DNA from: Melanocharis versteri | Lineage: Eukaryota > Chordata > Aves > Passeriformes > Melanocharitidae | Reading direction: 5' to 3' | Length of the DNA stretch: 64,000 nucleotides | Assembly (NCBI GenBank): GCA_013397845.1 | Contig: VZTG01003234.1 | Span: 214,250 to 278,249, forward strand | Shown: positions 43,501 through 58,500 of the stretch, piece by piece | Layout: each line of letters begins with the position of its first letter | Numbering within the stretch: the first letter of the stretch is position 1 | Translations under genes and position numbers: made by a program | Notes under the pieces: generated by a model | The model's input: only the letters and a program-made list of their open reading frames with translations | Told to the model about the DNA's origin: nothing | Databases searched by the model: none

Positions 43501-46500
43501 CGTGGGAGAAGCGAGCTCCTGCCCACTTAAGTTACAAGAGGACTAAGGTTCTTTCTGGACCAATATCCCAAACCTTCTCTTAGTGAGAATTTTAAAAGTC
43601 AGAATCAAGCCTCCAGTGTACAAACTTCCTTTTGCAAGGCCTTAAGAGACTTCTCAAATTATTTATCAAAAAAAGTCCAGAAAAACTTAGCTTAAGAAAT
43701 TCATCTTAGGTAAAATCAACAAAAAGGACCCTGAAAAGCCCATGAAAAACATGTAATACAAATTAAATTACTTACATTATCTGTTGTGATCAAAATTAGT
43801 GAACATTTTCTGATACTACTGTTGCAAAAGATCAGTACATTAAGGAATAAGATATACAGGGAAATAAACATACATACATGAGTTTTTCTTTCACAGTTTT
43901 AAGTTCATCGAATTCTTTTTTTTTTTCCTTTATCATCTGAGCACTTTTCTCAAGTACATCCTGATCACCAGTTTCAATGACATCATCACTTGGCTTCAGC
44001 TGATCCCAGCGAGCTTTAAATTTTTCCAGGTCTTGAAGGTATATGTTGATACGTGAAAGCACATTTCCTTTCATCATTTCCATCTGGAAAGTCATAGGCA
44101 AAATTACATTCTTTCAATGGTTTGTATCTACAACTATGATCAAAATCAAAGCATCAACTTCAAAACTTGATAACTACAACTTCATCAAAAATCAAACTCA
44201 AAAAACTTCTTGTACAATGCCCAAAGAAATAGTTCAACTTTATTCTCCTTGTTTTGTTTTTCTTTTAAAGGGGGCACTACTTTTTTTATTATGCTACTAC
44301 TTGAGACCTATTTATTCATCTTATGCTACCTATTTAGCTTGCCTCTTATAGCACACAGAAAAATTGCTATATTTGTATGGCAAATTGATATCTTCAGTAG
44401 AACTTCAAGTGAGTTCAGTAATTTGCCTATGGACTGGAATTACAGGACTGTGCATAGGTTAACAAAGTTAATTGAAAAGAAAATAAAAAGCTTCAATACT
44501 AAAAACATGATAAAGAAATAAAAATGCTATCTTTAAACAGTTATCCTCTTTTCCTCTGTAACCGTTGCACTTACTAAGCCATTTCTGTCACCAGAAAGTT
44601 GTTTTGAGACAGAACTACAACAATATAACATCCATTCCAGCATGAGTTCAACAAGTTTCCCCTAGTTACTGCTCCAGAGTTAACAGTTACTGCTTAAGAG
44701 TCTAAGTATTCTTCCTTAGACAGCTCTCTCTCAACTCAATAATGCTCATGTTAACACTAAACTGACAACATTTATGGATTTAATCTAAGAAAAAAGTATT
44801 GTTCCAGACACATTCAAAATAATTTCAACATTTTCAGGTAAAATTTTAAGCTTTCATTGCTACCTGTTCAGCAATCATAAGCTGGTGGCTTTCCATCATC
44901 AATTCAAATTTATCCCATGTAGCTCTTAGGTTACTGATAGTGTCCAAACCTGCACCAGCCACAGTTCGCAGAAGTTTGTTTTTATCTTCAGCCTCTTGAA
45001 ACAGGAGAAACACCTAAAATCAGAAAGATCAAAAGTAAGTGTGCATGCAAAAATTCGGTAAATCCTGTTTATCTAAAGCAAATACACATGAATTGCCAAT
45101 TGTGTATGCACAGGTAATGAGCTTATATACAGCTGCTTTTTTAATACTGCTTATAGAATAACATTAAAACATTTGAAAAAATAGTATCTGAGGTATTTAG
45201 AGAAATTCTAAACCTTGATCCTAACATGAGATCTACAGAAGTGAATGTTAACTATGAAAGAGGTAAATGCCACCTTACATATTGCAGAGATCAATTCAAT
45301 CAAATTGGACAACAGCAGCAGAGCACCAGAATTCAATAAACTGTGTGTCTCTGTAAACACAGACACTCCAAATAAACAGAAATTGTACAAAAGAGCACCA
45401 GTTTTTGTCACCCATTTATGCGGGGAGAAAATCCATCTTTTTTTCCCACATACTAAGAGGCAATAGAATTTAAAAGAAAAACTAAATCAACCCTTTTAAA
45501 CTATATAAGGAAGAAGAATCATCTGAGATAAACACATACAGTTCTATATACTTACCAAAATGTCCTGTAACATATGTTTTCCTTTAAAAACTAGTAAGAG
45601 ATAACAGGCAACAGTACTACAAACTAACTCTCTTCAATATCCAATAACTCTCACAGAGTTCCTACAAAATGTAAACAATTATACCCATCCTTACCGAGTA
45701 AGGGGCCAAGCAGATAATCTGTATGCAAGATAAAGATTAAGCTAAAATTAGATGTCTGTATATGGACTTGTTAAACAGACATCTAAAACTCCATTGAAAC
45801 CAATCTTTTAATGACAGAGGCTTCCAGCACTATTTGAGATCCTCTACTCTATCCCATATGCCTTACATCCACAGCCTCAAAAGTTACAGGGCTTCCAATA
45901 TATCCTGTGTCTTATCTACCTCGAGCCTTGTATGGAGCTCTCTGATATGGAGGACATCCCTCAAAGAGTAGACACCTACACATGAATAACTGCATTCAGC
46001 TCTCAGTGGAGCTAAGAAATCAGCTCAGGAGGATGAGCCACAAGGTGCCTACCCCAGGGTCACAAGGATTGCTCCAGGCTGCAGCTGACTGCACCAGTGG
46101 GACTTGCTTCAGTTCCTCACAAATACGTATTTTGGGCCATCCAAGATGTCCTATGGCACTTGCATGGCCTCCAGCTGCAACTACAGAAAGGTAAAGGCCT
46201 CCCAGACCTTATCTGTTATGTTTGCCAGCCTTGTAGGGATGTTGGAAATGCATCTCGGTAACTCTAGAACAGCACTTTTGGGCAACTGGACCAGACTTCT
46301 GCTGAGTATATTAACAGCACATGCACTGCAGACACCTGCATGTAAACAACTAAACTCAGATGCACTCATTTAGAACTGAATCCTTCAAAGGATAAATACT
46401 GTCCAGTTGGGAAGAGCTAATACGAGTTTTGTAGAATTCCACAATCTCGTAGAACTAGAGCTCTTCAAAGGCATCGGTAAGGGTACAGATGAGGGAAAGT

Positions 46501-49500
46501 TAAATCATATATTCCAGTTGAGCTTCCAAAAAGCTTTTAATACAAACCCTCATCTATGCATTTAAGGAAAACTTGTAACCTTGACATAAGAACAAAGGTC
46601 CTTGCACAGATAATTAACTGGGTAAAAGACAGAAAACAGTGTTAGGAGGAAATGGCTAGCTCCTGCAATCAAAAAATGCCACCCATAGAGTTCTGTAGAT
46701 ACCGGTTCTGGACTGGTCAAAATGCTTATAAAAGAACTGGAAAAGGAGACCAGTCTGTGAGATGATAAAGTTTACTGATGATACTATTTCATTCAGGCAT
46801 TAAAATGCTTCACCTGTGAAGAACTGCAGACTGAATGCAGAAGAAATAATGACAGATGATACTGGTGAAAAGCAAAATTCAAATAGATAACCATGAAGTG
46901 ACATAAATGTGAAAAAATAAATTTCACACATACAAGTTGAGTCCTAAGATAAAAATTGCACTTCAGACTTGGTACCTTGGGGTTATGACAGCTAGTTTTA
47001 CCAAAATGTGAGCTTAATCTAAGGAGTTGGAAGCAAAATAAATGTTATGAGTCAGAGAGACCAAAAAGATAATAAGAGGTAATACTGCTATTTCATCATG
47101 TAAATCCATGGTTTATTCAGACCTTAAAAACAGAAAAATCTCTTGGTCACACAGAAGAATGAAATAGAAAGAAGAGACTTATCAAAAGGCAACAAGGATG
47201 AGTGGGTTTATGCATAAGAAAAGATTAGATTAACTAACACTCTTCCATCTAGAACAGAGATGGCTGATACCAGACACAAAAAGAAGAATACGGTCATGTG
47301 TCATGAAAAGGAAGAATAGGAACTGTTTGGTCCATATCTCTTCCAGTGTAAGACATAAATGGTATGAAGTTAACAGGTAGCAGTTGGAAAAAAAAATAAA
47401 AAGAGGGGTCCTTCATGTAATGGGTAATTGATCTACACTTCACCAGAGTACATTTTGCATGTCAAATGTGCATTTGCTCTCAAGAGAAGACGAGGTGAGG
47501 CTGTGGAAAAGAAATCCACTGAGAGTTACTATATGATCAGGAACCACATAAAACTCAACAAGGTTCTGGTTGAAGATTAGAAGTAAAAAATATTAAATAT
47601 GCTACCCCGATTTTATATTTTCCCCTAGGTAAATCACTCCACTGCTGGACACAAACCACTGTGCTACATGGGCTACTGCCCTGACCCTATGTGACCTCTG
47701 CATGATCTTTATTAGTTATTATTAAATGTAAGTTTCCATACTAGAAAGTAATCACAGTTTTATAGCTGTTGTTCTGGATAGAATAAAATAGTATCTTACC
47801 CCTTCTTTTCGTTCATGTAGGCTTAAATATTTTAAATTGTCTTCTGCTATTTCCTCTACAGTCTGGGGCCTAATCACTAGTGTTTCCATGGCATCGGTGA
47901 GAAATGTAGAAATATCACATAGGTGAGCTACACAAAGATAGAAAACAAAGTTATCATGGAGAGAATATTTGTAGTTCTAAATAGCCAAGCCAGACAAATG
48001 CACAATGATACAGCATTAGTCATAAGTATGCAAAGTCTTTGCTTAACAAATTGCAGACTCCAATCTACTACATGGACAAAAATTCCACATTTGTGTTTAC
48101 ACATAGCTTTTCAAATGTGATCCATGGCATATGATTTAGACCATAAGTATCAGAGCCCCTTCTGAACATTAAATACAAATACTTTTATTTATGTATTATA
48201 TATATAGGCATTTATTTATGTACTTTCAAAAGCAATATAGATCTTTTTTTTAGGTAAACAGAGAAAAATAGATGTTAAAGCTGCTTTGGGGTTCTTTGGG
48301 GGTTTTTCCCATTTGTTTTGGTTTGGCTCTTTTAAAGAAGCTAACTAACTAAAGCCACCTTTCTTTACATATTGAAAAGACTCGCGAACAAATGCCTGAA
48401 TAAGCTATAATACTGTATTTTCCCACCAAGGTAGACCTTTTTTGGTACTAAGAAAAGAGATGTACAGCTCCAGGAAATCTTCCAGGAAAGATTCACCTTT
48501 CAGTTTAGGGAAATACTTCAATTTCTGCATGATCCCTGTTCTATGTTTCCTGTGACAATCACTAAATTTAAAGCACAAAGCACTGTTATTCCTCACCATC
48601 TACACTTAATTCCATTTTGTCCCGCTGTCCCAGATATGGGTCAACCATCCAAAATGGGGAAATGTTTTGCATTCTTCAACACAGTTTTAACAGTTTTGAC
48701 AACCTAAGTGACAAGCAATCCTGTGGAGTAAGTCTAGACTATTTAAGATTCCTAATGAAGTATTTCAATTTCTAAAAGAAAAATCTAATAGCATTTTTTA
48801 TTACAACATTTTATGATGCCTTCTCAAACACCTAGGAAACTTTCCTCCCTCGAACACAAAATAAATTTTCCTCCCTGAAGCAGCAAAATTTCCTTCAGAT
48901 AAAAGAAACAAGCAAAATAATGCTCATACGTATTCTTTTAAACCTGGAACAGATGTGGCCAAAACAGGAGAACAGGAAAGATACACAATGGACATCAAAG
49001 GATCCTAGGTTAAGTCTGTAGTGAAAAATTAATACGGAGGAATACACAGCTTAACAGATTACTTTCTCTGCATTGTGATTTCTGCAGTTCACTGTGCCTG
49101 AAAGTAAAATATTTCTTTAAAAGAGTATTTACATTAACACAAATGTGCCCAAGTACAACAGAAACAATCAAAAATAAAATACTATTCATTGAAGTTATTT
49201 ACCTTGAATAGATTTTCTCAGAGAAACAACTAGAACGTCATACAACTTCTGGATGAAATCATCAATTACAGTTTTCACAGGGTTGCAATTAACAGTTAAA
49301 CAATCTATTCTGATCGTGCTTCAAAAAAAGAGATTAAAAGAGAGCAAATATTCAGTAGCATACTTACATATCAGTATCTCTAGATCTATGCACATTCGTA
49401 GTTTACCCTGACTTTATAGCCTAATGAAAATTTTCCCTTATAATTCTACAAATAAAAGTCATAGCTTATTGGGAAAATTACTCATAGTATTGAAATATGT

Positions 49501-52500
49501 ATAACAATTATGCATATATACTTCCAGTTTTATGAGGACTGATGTCCAATGCTCTACTTCTGCAAATAGTTAGAAAATGGCTTGATTTTATCTAATCAGT
49601 GCCATAAAATTCTGAAAGGCTATTACCATACTCAAAAGAAAAATACTTTCATTATTTGTATATTCACGTCTTTAATTCTCCAATTTCCATGAGAGTTTAC
49701 TAATTCAGCCTTCAATAGTAATAAGAACAGAAGAAAAGCCATAGAGAACCATTTCAAGGCCCCATATCTAACATATCAATGACCATAAATAGATGCCTAA
49801 ACAACACTAAGGAAAAGGTCGACCTTATTTGATATCTCCCGAGTATCTTGAGTATCTGAGTATCCTGATATCTGAGTATCCTCCCTCAACACCAATATTT
49901 TCAAGTCATGGATTTCTTAGCAACATGTTGCTTCTGGCTATAAGGCACATCAGCCAGTTTCCCTTCTATTCACCTCAGTCTGTCCATGAACCCATGGAAA
50001 TTTTTACTACTCAGAGTATCACTAGCCAGCAAGTTCTACCAGTCCATTCTCCAGCATGAAATGCCACGTCTTTTCCCTTGTTCTGAACATGAGTCCTACC
50101 AGTTTTACTCAAGAAGTCTAATTTAAACAGTACAATAAATTAATTTGAATATATGTAAGAATAAAAGCCTATGCTAGCATATTTTAAACTATAAGTTAGA
50201 AAAGGTGATCAAATGTTTCAATACAGGAATTATTTCATGAAAAATATTTACCATGTCTGTTCCTAACTGCCATATATATTTCACATGTACAGGACTTAGC
50301 TAAAAGATTTGTTAAAATACTATGTTTTGTAACATTTCAGAATAAGCCCTGCTTTTGAGGAAGTTTCCCATTATATCAGAGGAAGTAATCAGAAGTTTTC
50401 AGAGAAGGTGGCACAGATAAAATAGAGTAAGTATCTAAAAATAAAAATGAAAAATTAAAATTTAAACATCTTAAAAGTACATCAACATTTTAAAAACACT
50501 TGAAATTCTATCTATGTCTTCATATAAAAAGAAAATCTCTATTTTACTATTACTTTTAAAATATCTGATAGAATACATTATTCAAACAAAAGAACAGAGT
50601 TACACTATACCTTGGAAGACGTTCTGCTTCTTTCCCTCTCACTTTTAGTGCCTTGAAGTTTTTTTCCCAGTCCTGTTTGCTAGAAAGATGTGTCTTCACC
50701 AAAGGTTCCATATCTACTTGGCCAATAACGACCCATTCCTTTCCAACATCATTTTTTATTCCACAGGAAAGAAATATTTTCCAGATTAAAAAACTGTTTC
50801 TCAATAACATTAAAATACTTTAATAATATTTTCAAGTTACATTCTCTTTAACCTTTGTGCTCCTTCCATTACCTACAGATTTTCTTAGTGCAAAAATAAG
50901 GAGGTAAAAATTGGTTTGACATATTCACACATTTAAGGATAATCAAAGCAGAAAGACTGAAAAGTCAGGTATTATACAGAGCTTTCAAAGGGAACTATAC
51001 ATATACTTCAAGTCAGGCACATGCTTAAGTGGTTGGCTTAGCATTGATGGACTTCCTAAGCTTTTACTTACATGCCTTGAAGAAAAGGACAACAATGCAC
51101 AAATGCCATTGCTCACCTACTTCTAGAATGTCCAAAGCATAAAATGATATAAATCTAAGAGAAAAAAGGCATGAGTCAGTCCAATATTGAAAATACCTTG
51201 AATTGATTAGAAGCATCTGTCAGCCTTCTGAACAAATCCTCAGCTTTACTGAAAGCTGTCAGAAATCCATCTGCATTTCTTTCAGTCATAATAGTGAATA
51301 TAGACTCATCTTCTGCCTCACTTACTCCCCTAAACTGATTTGGAATAGAGATGAATCTCTTCATTTCTCTATAATATCTAGCTCGTACTTCTTCAAAAGC
51401 AGGTCTGAATTGCAACCGGCCTTGCCTAAAAAGCAAAACAAATAATAGAAGAGCTAATATTTTCATGTAATCTGCACCTGAATACTTTCTTTTAAGGCAA
51501 AAAAAAATCTTACTTGAATGTTAGATCAATAATTATCTCTGGTAAATTCTCATTGAGTGCTTCTAAGCCCATCTGATACTGATGCTCCAGAGCTTTGTAA
51601 AGCTGATGATTCCAGTGTCGTCTCCAAGGTTTCATATCACTCGATTTGAAACCCTAAAATTTAACAATGTTTATTTTCATTTTATTTTATTCCTCAAACC
51701 ATAATTATAACACGGAACTGCACACGGTATAAAAATCTGAAGACCAGGATCTTAGTAAATTCAGTGATCACACAGCTGGAACAGACTTGGTCATGGCACC
51801 AAGCCAGTCAGAGTTTAAGGACCATCTGGACAACATACTGAAGTCACATTGTTTAGTTTTAGATAGTCCTATGAGGACCAGGGAGTTGGACTCGATGGTC
51901 TTTGTGGGCCTCTTCTAAGAGTTTTTGATTATGTGATCAGTTATTGCATTTATTTCAAATTAATAAAGGAATAATAGAAAAATATCCAAATCAAACAGTC
52001 TCTATGGCAGATCAGCATAAGAAGAACTTCACTGAGGTTCATCACCCATTGGTTTACTAGAATATTCTTCAAGGTTACTCTAAAATGCACAGGACTCTGC
52101 TGGGAACAACATAAAGAGCTGAATAAGAGATTTAAACCTCAATCACGCCTTCTATTTTCCTGTAATATGTAAGCTACCTTTTAAATAGCATTTATAAAAA
52201 TTCTTGCGTGTTTCCACAGATCAATGTTAACTAATAAATTAACGTAAGATTTTACCTCAAAGAATTCAGATTTTCATCAGAATCTGCAACACTGCACTGT
52301 AAGAACATGTAAAGCCTTATCATACAGTCAAGTTCCGTAAATCACAGAATATTCTGAGTTGGAAGGGACCCACAAGGATCATGCAGTCCAACTCTTAAGT
52401 GAACTGTCCATACGGGGACCAAACCCGTTACCCTGGCATTATTAGCACCATGCTCTGACTAACTGAGCTAAACGATCATTTGCAAGTCATGCAGAGATTT

Positions 52501-55500
52501 GCAAAAGGACAACAGAAACTAGAAAAGAAATTAGAAACTTCTTCCAGCCTAAAAGGTTCTCTTGTTTAACTGGAGATTTTCAGACAGGGCTTTGGAGGCA
52601 GTCCAGGATTGCTGCAGGAAGCCACACAGTTAAGGTCTGCCTTACAATTCAAAGCTGCCCATAGGAGCTCTTCCAACAGAAGAGAGATTCTACAGATTAC
52701 GCAAACCTAAAATTGTCTTAATTAAGCCTTAAGACAATTATAATAGGGTTTTTAAAGACATACGTAACAACTTGATGACACCATCTTATAATTTTTGGAA
52801 TTTGAAAAAAATATACATTTGATTACATTTTATCACTTCTACTCAAAGATTTTTAAAGAGTGACTGAATATAGTTTAGGTAATTTTCCATCTAAAAACAT
52901 CGTGTAATACCAAAATAATTTTCAAACAGATCCTAAAGCAAATCTAGATTATTTTTATAAAATAAACTGACTTAAAGATAAAAATCTGCAAATTAAACTT
53001 AACAAAAAAATCACAAGCCAGAAGCTGAATCAATACACTTATTTTTCATATTATCTTGAGAGAATGAAAACAAAATCAGAAGTAAAATACTGTGAAGATA
53101 CTGCATTTATTTGACAGGCAAACACCAACAAAAGTAATCTGCATTTGCATTATGAAGGATAAGAACAACATATCTGTCTAGGAATATAGTCCTTTGATTG
53201 CTGAAGGCTATAGTAAAACTAAATTGACTTGAATAATAACTCAAAATAGCTTACTTTGATAATATGATATTCTTAATCAAAATCTTTATCACCTTACTTA
53301 ATGATATTAAGGGTCTTTTCCAACCTTAACGATTCTATGATTCTGCTCTAAAAGTTGTCAGTTGGTAAGTCAACAAACAAAAGTATGTTTTTCTCATTAT
53401 TTCAAGAAGAAATGCATTTTAATTCTAAATTTTATACATTTGTTTTATTCTGTGTGGGGATCATTCATTATCTGTACCAATTTCTTCATTTTACTTTGCA
53501 TTAATGGCTCAGACACAACTGATCTACATCACCCGAGGTTTTTGACTTCCTCATCTAACACCTGTCATTGACCAAAAGTTCTTCTCCCATCGGTAGCACG
53601 AGATAAAAAAATTATCTCCATCCTCCTCATCTGAGATTTTACCTCAGATCTGGCATTAACTAGGACATAGATGTTTTCCTAAGACAGCTAGTAACTCCTT
53701 AATCAAAATTAATTCAATCATGCTATGTTTGAGTCTTAAATCTTGAGTACTGTTGAAAAGTCAAATGTTCACAGTTTGCAGTATGAAAATCAAACCCTGC
53801 CTGTGACTCGAGGCTGGCAAAGCCAGTTCTGAGCTCCTGAAGTCCCTCTTTCCAACGCTGCTGCTGCCGAAGTAGATCAATATTCATAAGCGATATGACC
53901 TGTTAAAAGAATTTTAAGGAATAATAAACATACTCATCACTATGTAAATGAAAGAAAGGTTAAGGTATGCTATAACAGACATGACTTCAATTTCATCTGG
54001 AAAACATACCTTTTGAATGAAGTTTGTGTGCCACTTCCTTAGTTTTCTATTTTCAGTGGAAAGCCGTTCAGCAGCAGCTTGGAGTTTTTGGATATAAGCC
54101 TCCAGTTCTCTGGGATTATCCCATGTTATTTGAGCTTTTCCTCCAGGACCAGATTTTGAATGCTTTAAAAACACACAAACTTTGTAAGATCAGTCTACCA
54201 GCTAGCATCCAGGAAGGGATAATATGAGAAAGATGGTTTTATTCCTAGCAAAAAACGGAGGACCTCCCTTTCCCTAGCTGCACTAGAGACAAAATAATCT
54301 GGCAAATCACAGACATGTAGAGGCACAGCATTACAGCTACATCAGTGCACTGGAGAAGGATTAATGACAGACGCCTAACAGAGTTTGAAAGAGATCAACT
54401 GAAGTTGAGACTGCTGCTACACAAACATAAGCAGATGTCTGAAGATGAGAGGACACCTTAAATGTCTCTCTTGGTCTTTGTTCTGCACAGACCAAAACGA
54501 AAAATGTGACATTAATAATTGCTAATCTACTTCACCTGTTTATTAAAAAATATTTTTTTTAATTACAATGCAATAAACGTAGAAAAAGCAGCACAGAATA
54601 TGCACAGACACCACTGAAATTAGAAAGACAAAGAGAGGGGAATTCTTTCACCTTAATTATCTGTTCAAATGCTAGAGCAGATTGTAACATCATTGGCTTT
54701 TGACTCCCAATCATTTGTTGATCAATGGAATTATAGAAATGTGCCACCTGTAAAAAAGGAGAGTTTAAATTTACAAGAACAAATAAAAAGTCTTATGTCA
54801 TCTTCACCTTAGCTGTAGGAGTATCTCAGTTATCAATGACACTTCATGTGAAACTGAATTGAAATACAAGCCAAACAAAAACATACATGGCATTGAGTGC
54901 AATCAAAAAAATATACCACCCACTCCCAAAAACCTCACACATACTTCCATTAAAATACTTGCTAATATATTTTCAGTTAAAAACTAGCAATGGTGAGGAC
55001 AAGTTGCTCCATTTTATGACAACTCCCTTTAGTCATAATTTAAAAAAACCTGAGACTAAAATCAGGTGATCAATTAACCACTTGTCTTATTTTGTATATT
55101 CATACAGTAACTTCATATGGCTTTGATAGTGTATTTCAAAAGAAGAAACATTCTGAAATTGTAAAGCATATCTATGCTTTTGTTTTCTTTTATGGACTTA
55201 GCTAATTTGTTCAAGAAAGAAGCCACTTTCATACAGACAAGCACAGAGAAAAGCTTAACCACACAGACAGAAAACACAGTGCTGTAGAAAAGTTCTACAA
55301 ACTAAAGCTGGGAAGTCAGAACAGGAAGTTATTATGGCATAATCTTATACCTGCTTGAGGATGACCGCCTGCTTGCAGAACTTTTGTGCAGTGTTAGCAA
55401 CATGCTGTATTTTAGCTGGTATAGCAAACCCAAGCGCTGACAGCTGACGTACTTCCCTTAGCAGAGTCACCAAACGATCTGAATAAAGTATGTTTAATGT

Positions 55501-58500
55501 TCCAGAAACGGGATCCAATTCCATCACAGGGCTATTAGCTTGGATACTGAACCAAAATCAATCATATTATTGAATATAATTTGATATTTATAATTTCTTA
55601 GGTGCCATAATATAACAAATTATTCTAAACAGCTCAGTATCATTCTATCTTGTTTTTCTATGCTTATTAACATTTTAATTTACTCAGAAATTATACCAGT
55701 AACTTTTCCTTTAATACAAAGCCAATGAAGACAAGACAGAATTAATTAATGCCTATCATTTTTGTTTACAATGTTTTTCTGGTTTGTGACAATAGTTAAC
55801 ATGTAACTCACAGCTAGGCAGCATTTCTAAATTACACTGTATCCATCACACTCTCTCAAGCAGGCGCCTTACCGGCCCCAGTCTCCAGCGATCCAAAGCG
55901 GGGAGAAAATGAAGGAACCAATCTAAGAACCAGAACTTGCATCAATGGAGCATTTTGGTATATTCAGCCATATGCTAATAAGAACATCAGCATATCTTCA
56001 GACTTTGCTCCTTTTCTTTCCACTTTAGCAATGCCTCTACCACCATCCTTTCATAAACACTGCAGCCTTCCTCTTTTTTTTTTTATTTTTTTTTCTCATC
56101 TCTTTTCTAGTTCCCACATCCATTGCATTCCCCTTTGTAGGGAGCTTCTTATTTTCTTGTTTTTTTAATGAACCACTTCACATCTTGTAAAATCTCACAA
56201 TAACAAAATTTTATGGTACTAATAAATTACATGGCTGTTATATATTTGATTATTTTCATTAAAATAAAGGTTTTCACTTAAGTATCAACTCCGGTATCCT
56301 CTGTAACTGTAGACAAATTCTTTTCAGGGGAATTTTGCAACACTCAGAGTTGAAGACAGAAGCTATGTGGCCAATCAACTAAAATAAAAATTGTTAAAAT
56401 ATATTTTAATATCCCATAAAGCAATTTTATTATTTTGGGAAACAAAATCCATAAAGTTTAAACTTATATGCTTACCCTTCTTTCATCTGCCTTATGTAGT
56501 CGGCAGAATTTCTTGTGAATAACAATTAATTTGTTACTCTACATGTGTCATATATTCTCATCTAGTTTCTACACATTATCACTATAAGGATTACAATGAG
56601 TAACAAGTAAAAACAAGCAAACCAAACATGTCTTTCATTCCAGGTGCTAACAGAAACTGCAAGATTAGTTATTAATCTGCAATATTAGCTATTAATTAGT
56701 AATTAATAATACTGTCCTCTATACTTCACCTTCCCAAGCAAGACTGGCAGGATGATGAAAGTATAATAAATTGCTCTATTTTGTCTCTCCATTCATTCTC
56801 AATTCTGTAATTTTTTTTTATTTCCTTTGTCAAGTTCTAATGAATTACACCACACTACGGATTTCATTATTTAATAAACATTACTTAAACAAGAGTGTAT
56901 TTACCAAAGTCCTGACTTGGGATTTGATAATTCTGACTGGATATTCCTAGACCAATCATCAAATTGTTCTTGCTCATATGCTTTTAACTGCTCCAGAAAA
57001 CAATTTGTACTTTGATGAAAAGTTTGAAATCCAGATAAGTCAGACAGAAGAGCCTCTGCCAGCTTCATAGAATCATTCACCTTAAACACAATAACAAAAA
57101 AAAAGAAACTTAACTTCCCAGTACTTGATCAGAAAAGAAAAATCACCACAATAAAAATCAGTATTACAAAATATCCAAGTGGGATTCAAAAGCTGAATAG
57201 GAAAAAAAAAGTGAATTCTGAACTGTGTCCCACATGTTTGAATTCTCTTTACAGTACATTGGGTTTGAATAAGCCACCCACTGATAATGCTGACAATGGC
57301 ATCCACCCCAAGATACCCCAGGATATCCCACTTGGTCTTTAATTAACTCTCTGTAAAGGTACAGATCTCCCATGAGATCTTCTGTTGTATCTGTAAGGTC
57401 CAGGACAATACTCAAAGGTATTTGAAATGGAATTTCACATCTACATGTGGACAAATTAAAACCCTAGTCAATATAATCAGTGGAGATTTGAGAGCAATTA
57501 AAAAATTCAGCACAGCCTGAAGCAGACATACAGCTGACACACATCAGCCGAACTGGACTAATAGTTATTCTGGGATAAGTAACTTCTATTCTCATTCAAA
57601 TCTATAGTTATTGTAGAGGGCATTTATGTTCACAAAAAACATTTTGGTTTTCGCTTGTCAATGTTTTCCAAAAAACCTTCAAAGCTTCCATCTAAAGTGT
57701 AAATACAAACTTACAAAAAGAATATAAATAAAAACAGAGTCAAGTACGTTTTAAGAGAACACAGAATTGTTCTACATTTACTTTTACTACTGTAAATTCC
57801 CTGGCAGGCACAAGTCCAAAATATACTACCAAGAAACCCCTTTGATTTCAAGAGGACACTACAGAGGTTAGTAACAACAAGTGAGAACAAGGGTTTCAGA
57901 ATCTGGATAACTGTGAATCTTAAATACAATTTTAAAATGCAAATTGGAGGGTAAAATTTAAAAAAAACACCTCCTGTCTGAACTTTGGTCTTTGTTTAAA
58001 AAAAAAAAATAAAGGCAACAGTTCAGTTTACTACAAAAAGACTACATTCTGGGTTTGCTAATAAAATTCAACTTAGCAAGTAGCACCACTGATAAGAAAC
58101 CTTGATTATATAACTCTTGGGAAGCCCACAATTTTTCTGTGTAGAATTCCCCACAGAAATGTCAAATACTGTGTTTTACACCCTATGATAAACTGTGTAA
58201 AAACAGTAACAGAATCTGTTACCTTCAGTTCCAGCTGCTGTACCCATACAATATTATTGACAACTTCAGAAAGGTTCTTGCCTGACAGTGGTCCAGAAAC
58301 ATCACCAGGAACACCATGGCATCGAGTTTCAAAGTCTGTCTCATAGTCTAACACATGAAAAAGATGCATTTGACCAGAAATCTAATAGAACAACCTTAGA
58401 TCATTATCGCAGTTATAAAAATATACTAGGAAAACTGAAATAATTCTAGAAGTAAATAAAGATCCTAGCATTCACAAAAAAACTAATGCAATTAAATACC

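Larger units (their letters stand above)
47928..50610 (-). other. Introns flanking W18
   Basis: Introns 47928-49202 and 49319-50610. Only the gagtatc repeat near 49840 and an AT-rich stretch near 48190 were seen. Confidence 0.65.
51654..53800 (-). other. GC-AG intron W14-W15
   Basis: 2.15 kb, begins gcaggg at 53800 and ends ttttag before 51653. Carries three CR1 pieces in mixed orientation. Confidence 0.85.
54163..58222 (-). other. Introns W9-W13, featureless
   Basis: Introns 54163-54651, 54748-55350, 55547-56904 and 57081-58222. A T-rich run at about 56070-56095 and irregular taatta words near 56660-56710 are the only distinctive points. Confidence 0.65.

Noticed and set aside
45982..46373. 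Plus-strand frames of 70-89 codons
   Set aside because: They fall in degraded repeat-like sequence in an intron. No similarity recognised.
53790..53800. Alternative GT donor five bases after the GC donor of W14
   Set aside because: Using it would add five bases and shift the frame into W15, while the GC donor keeps frame and homology.
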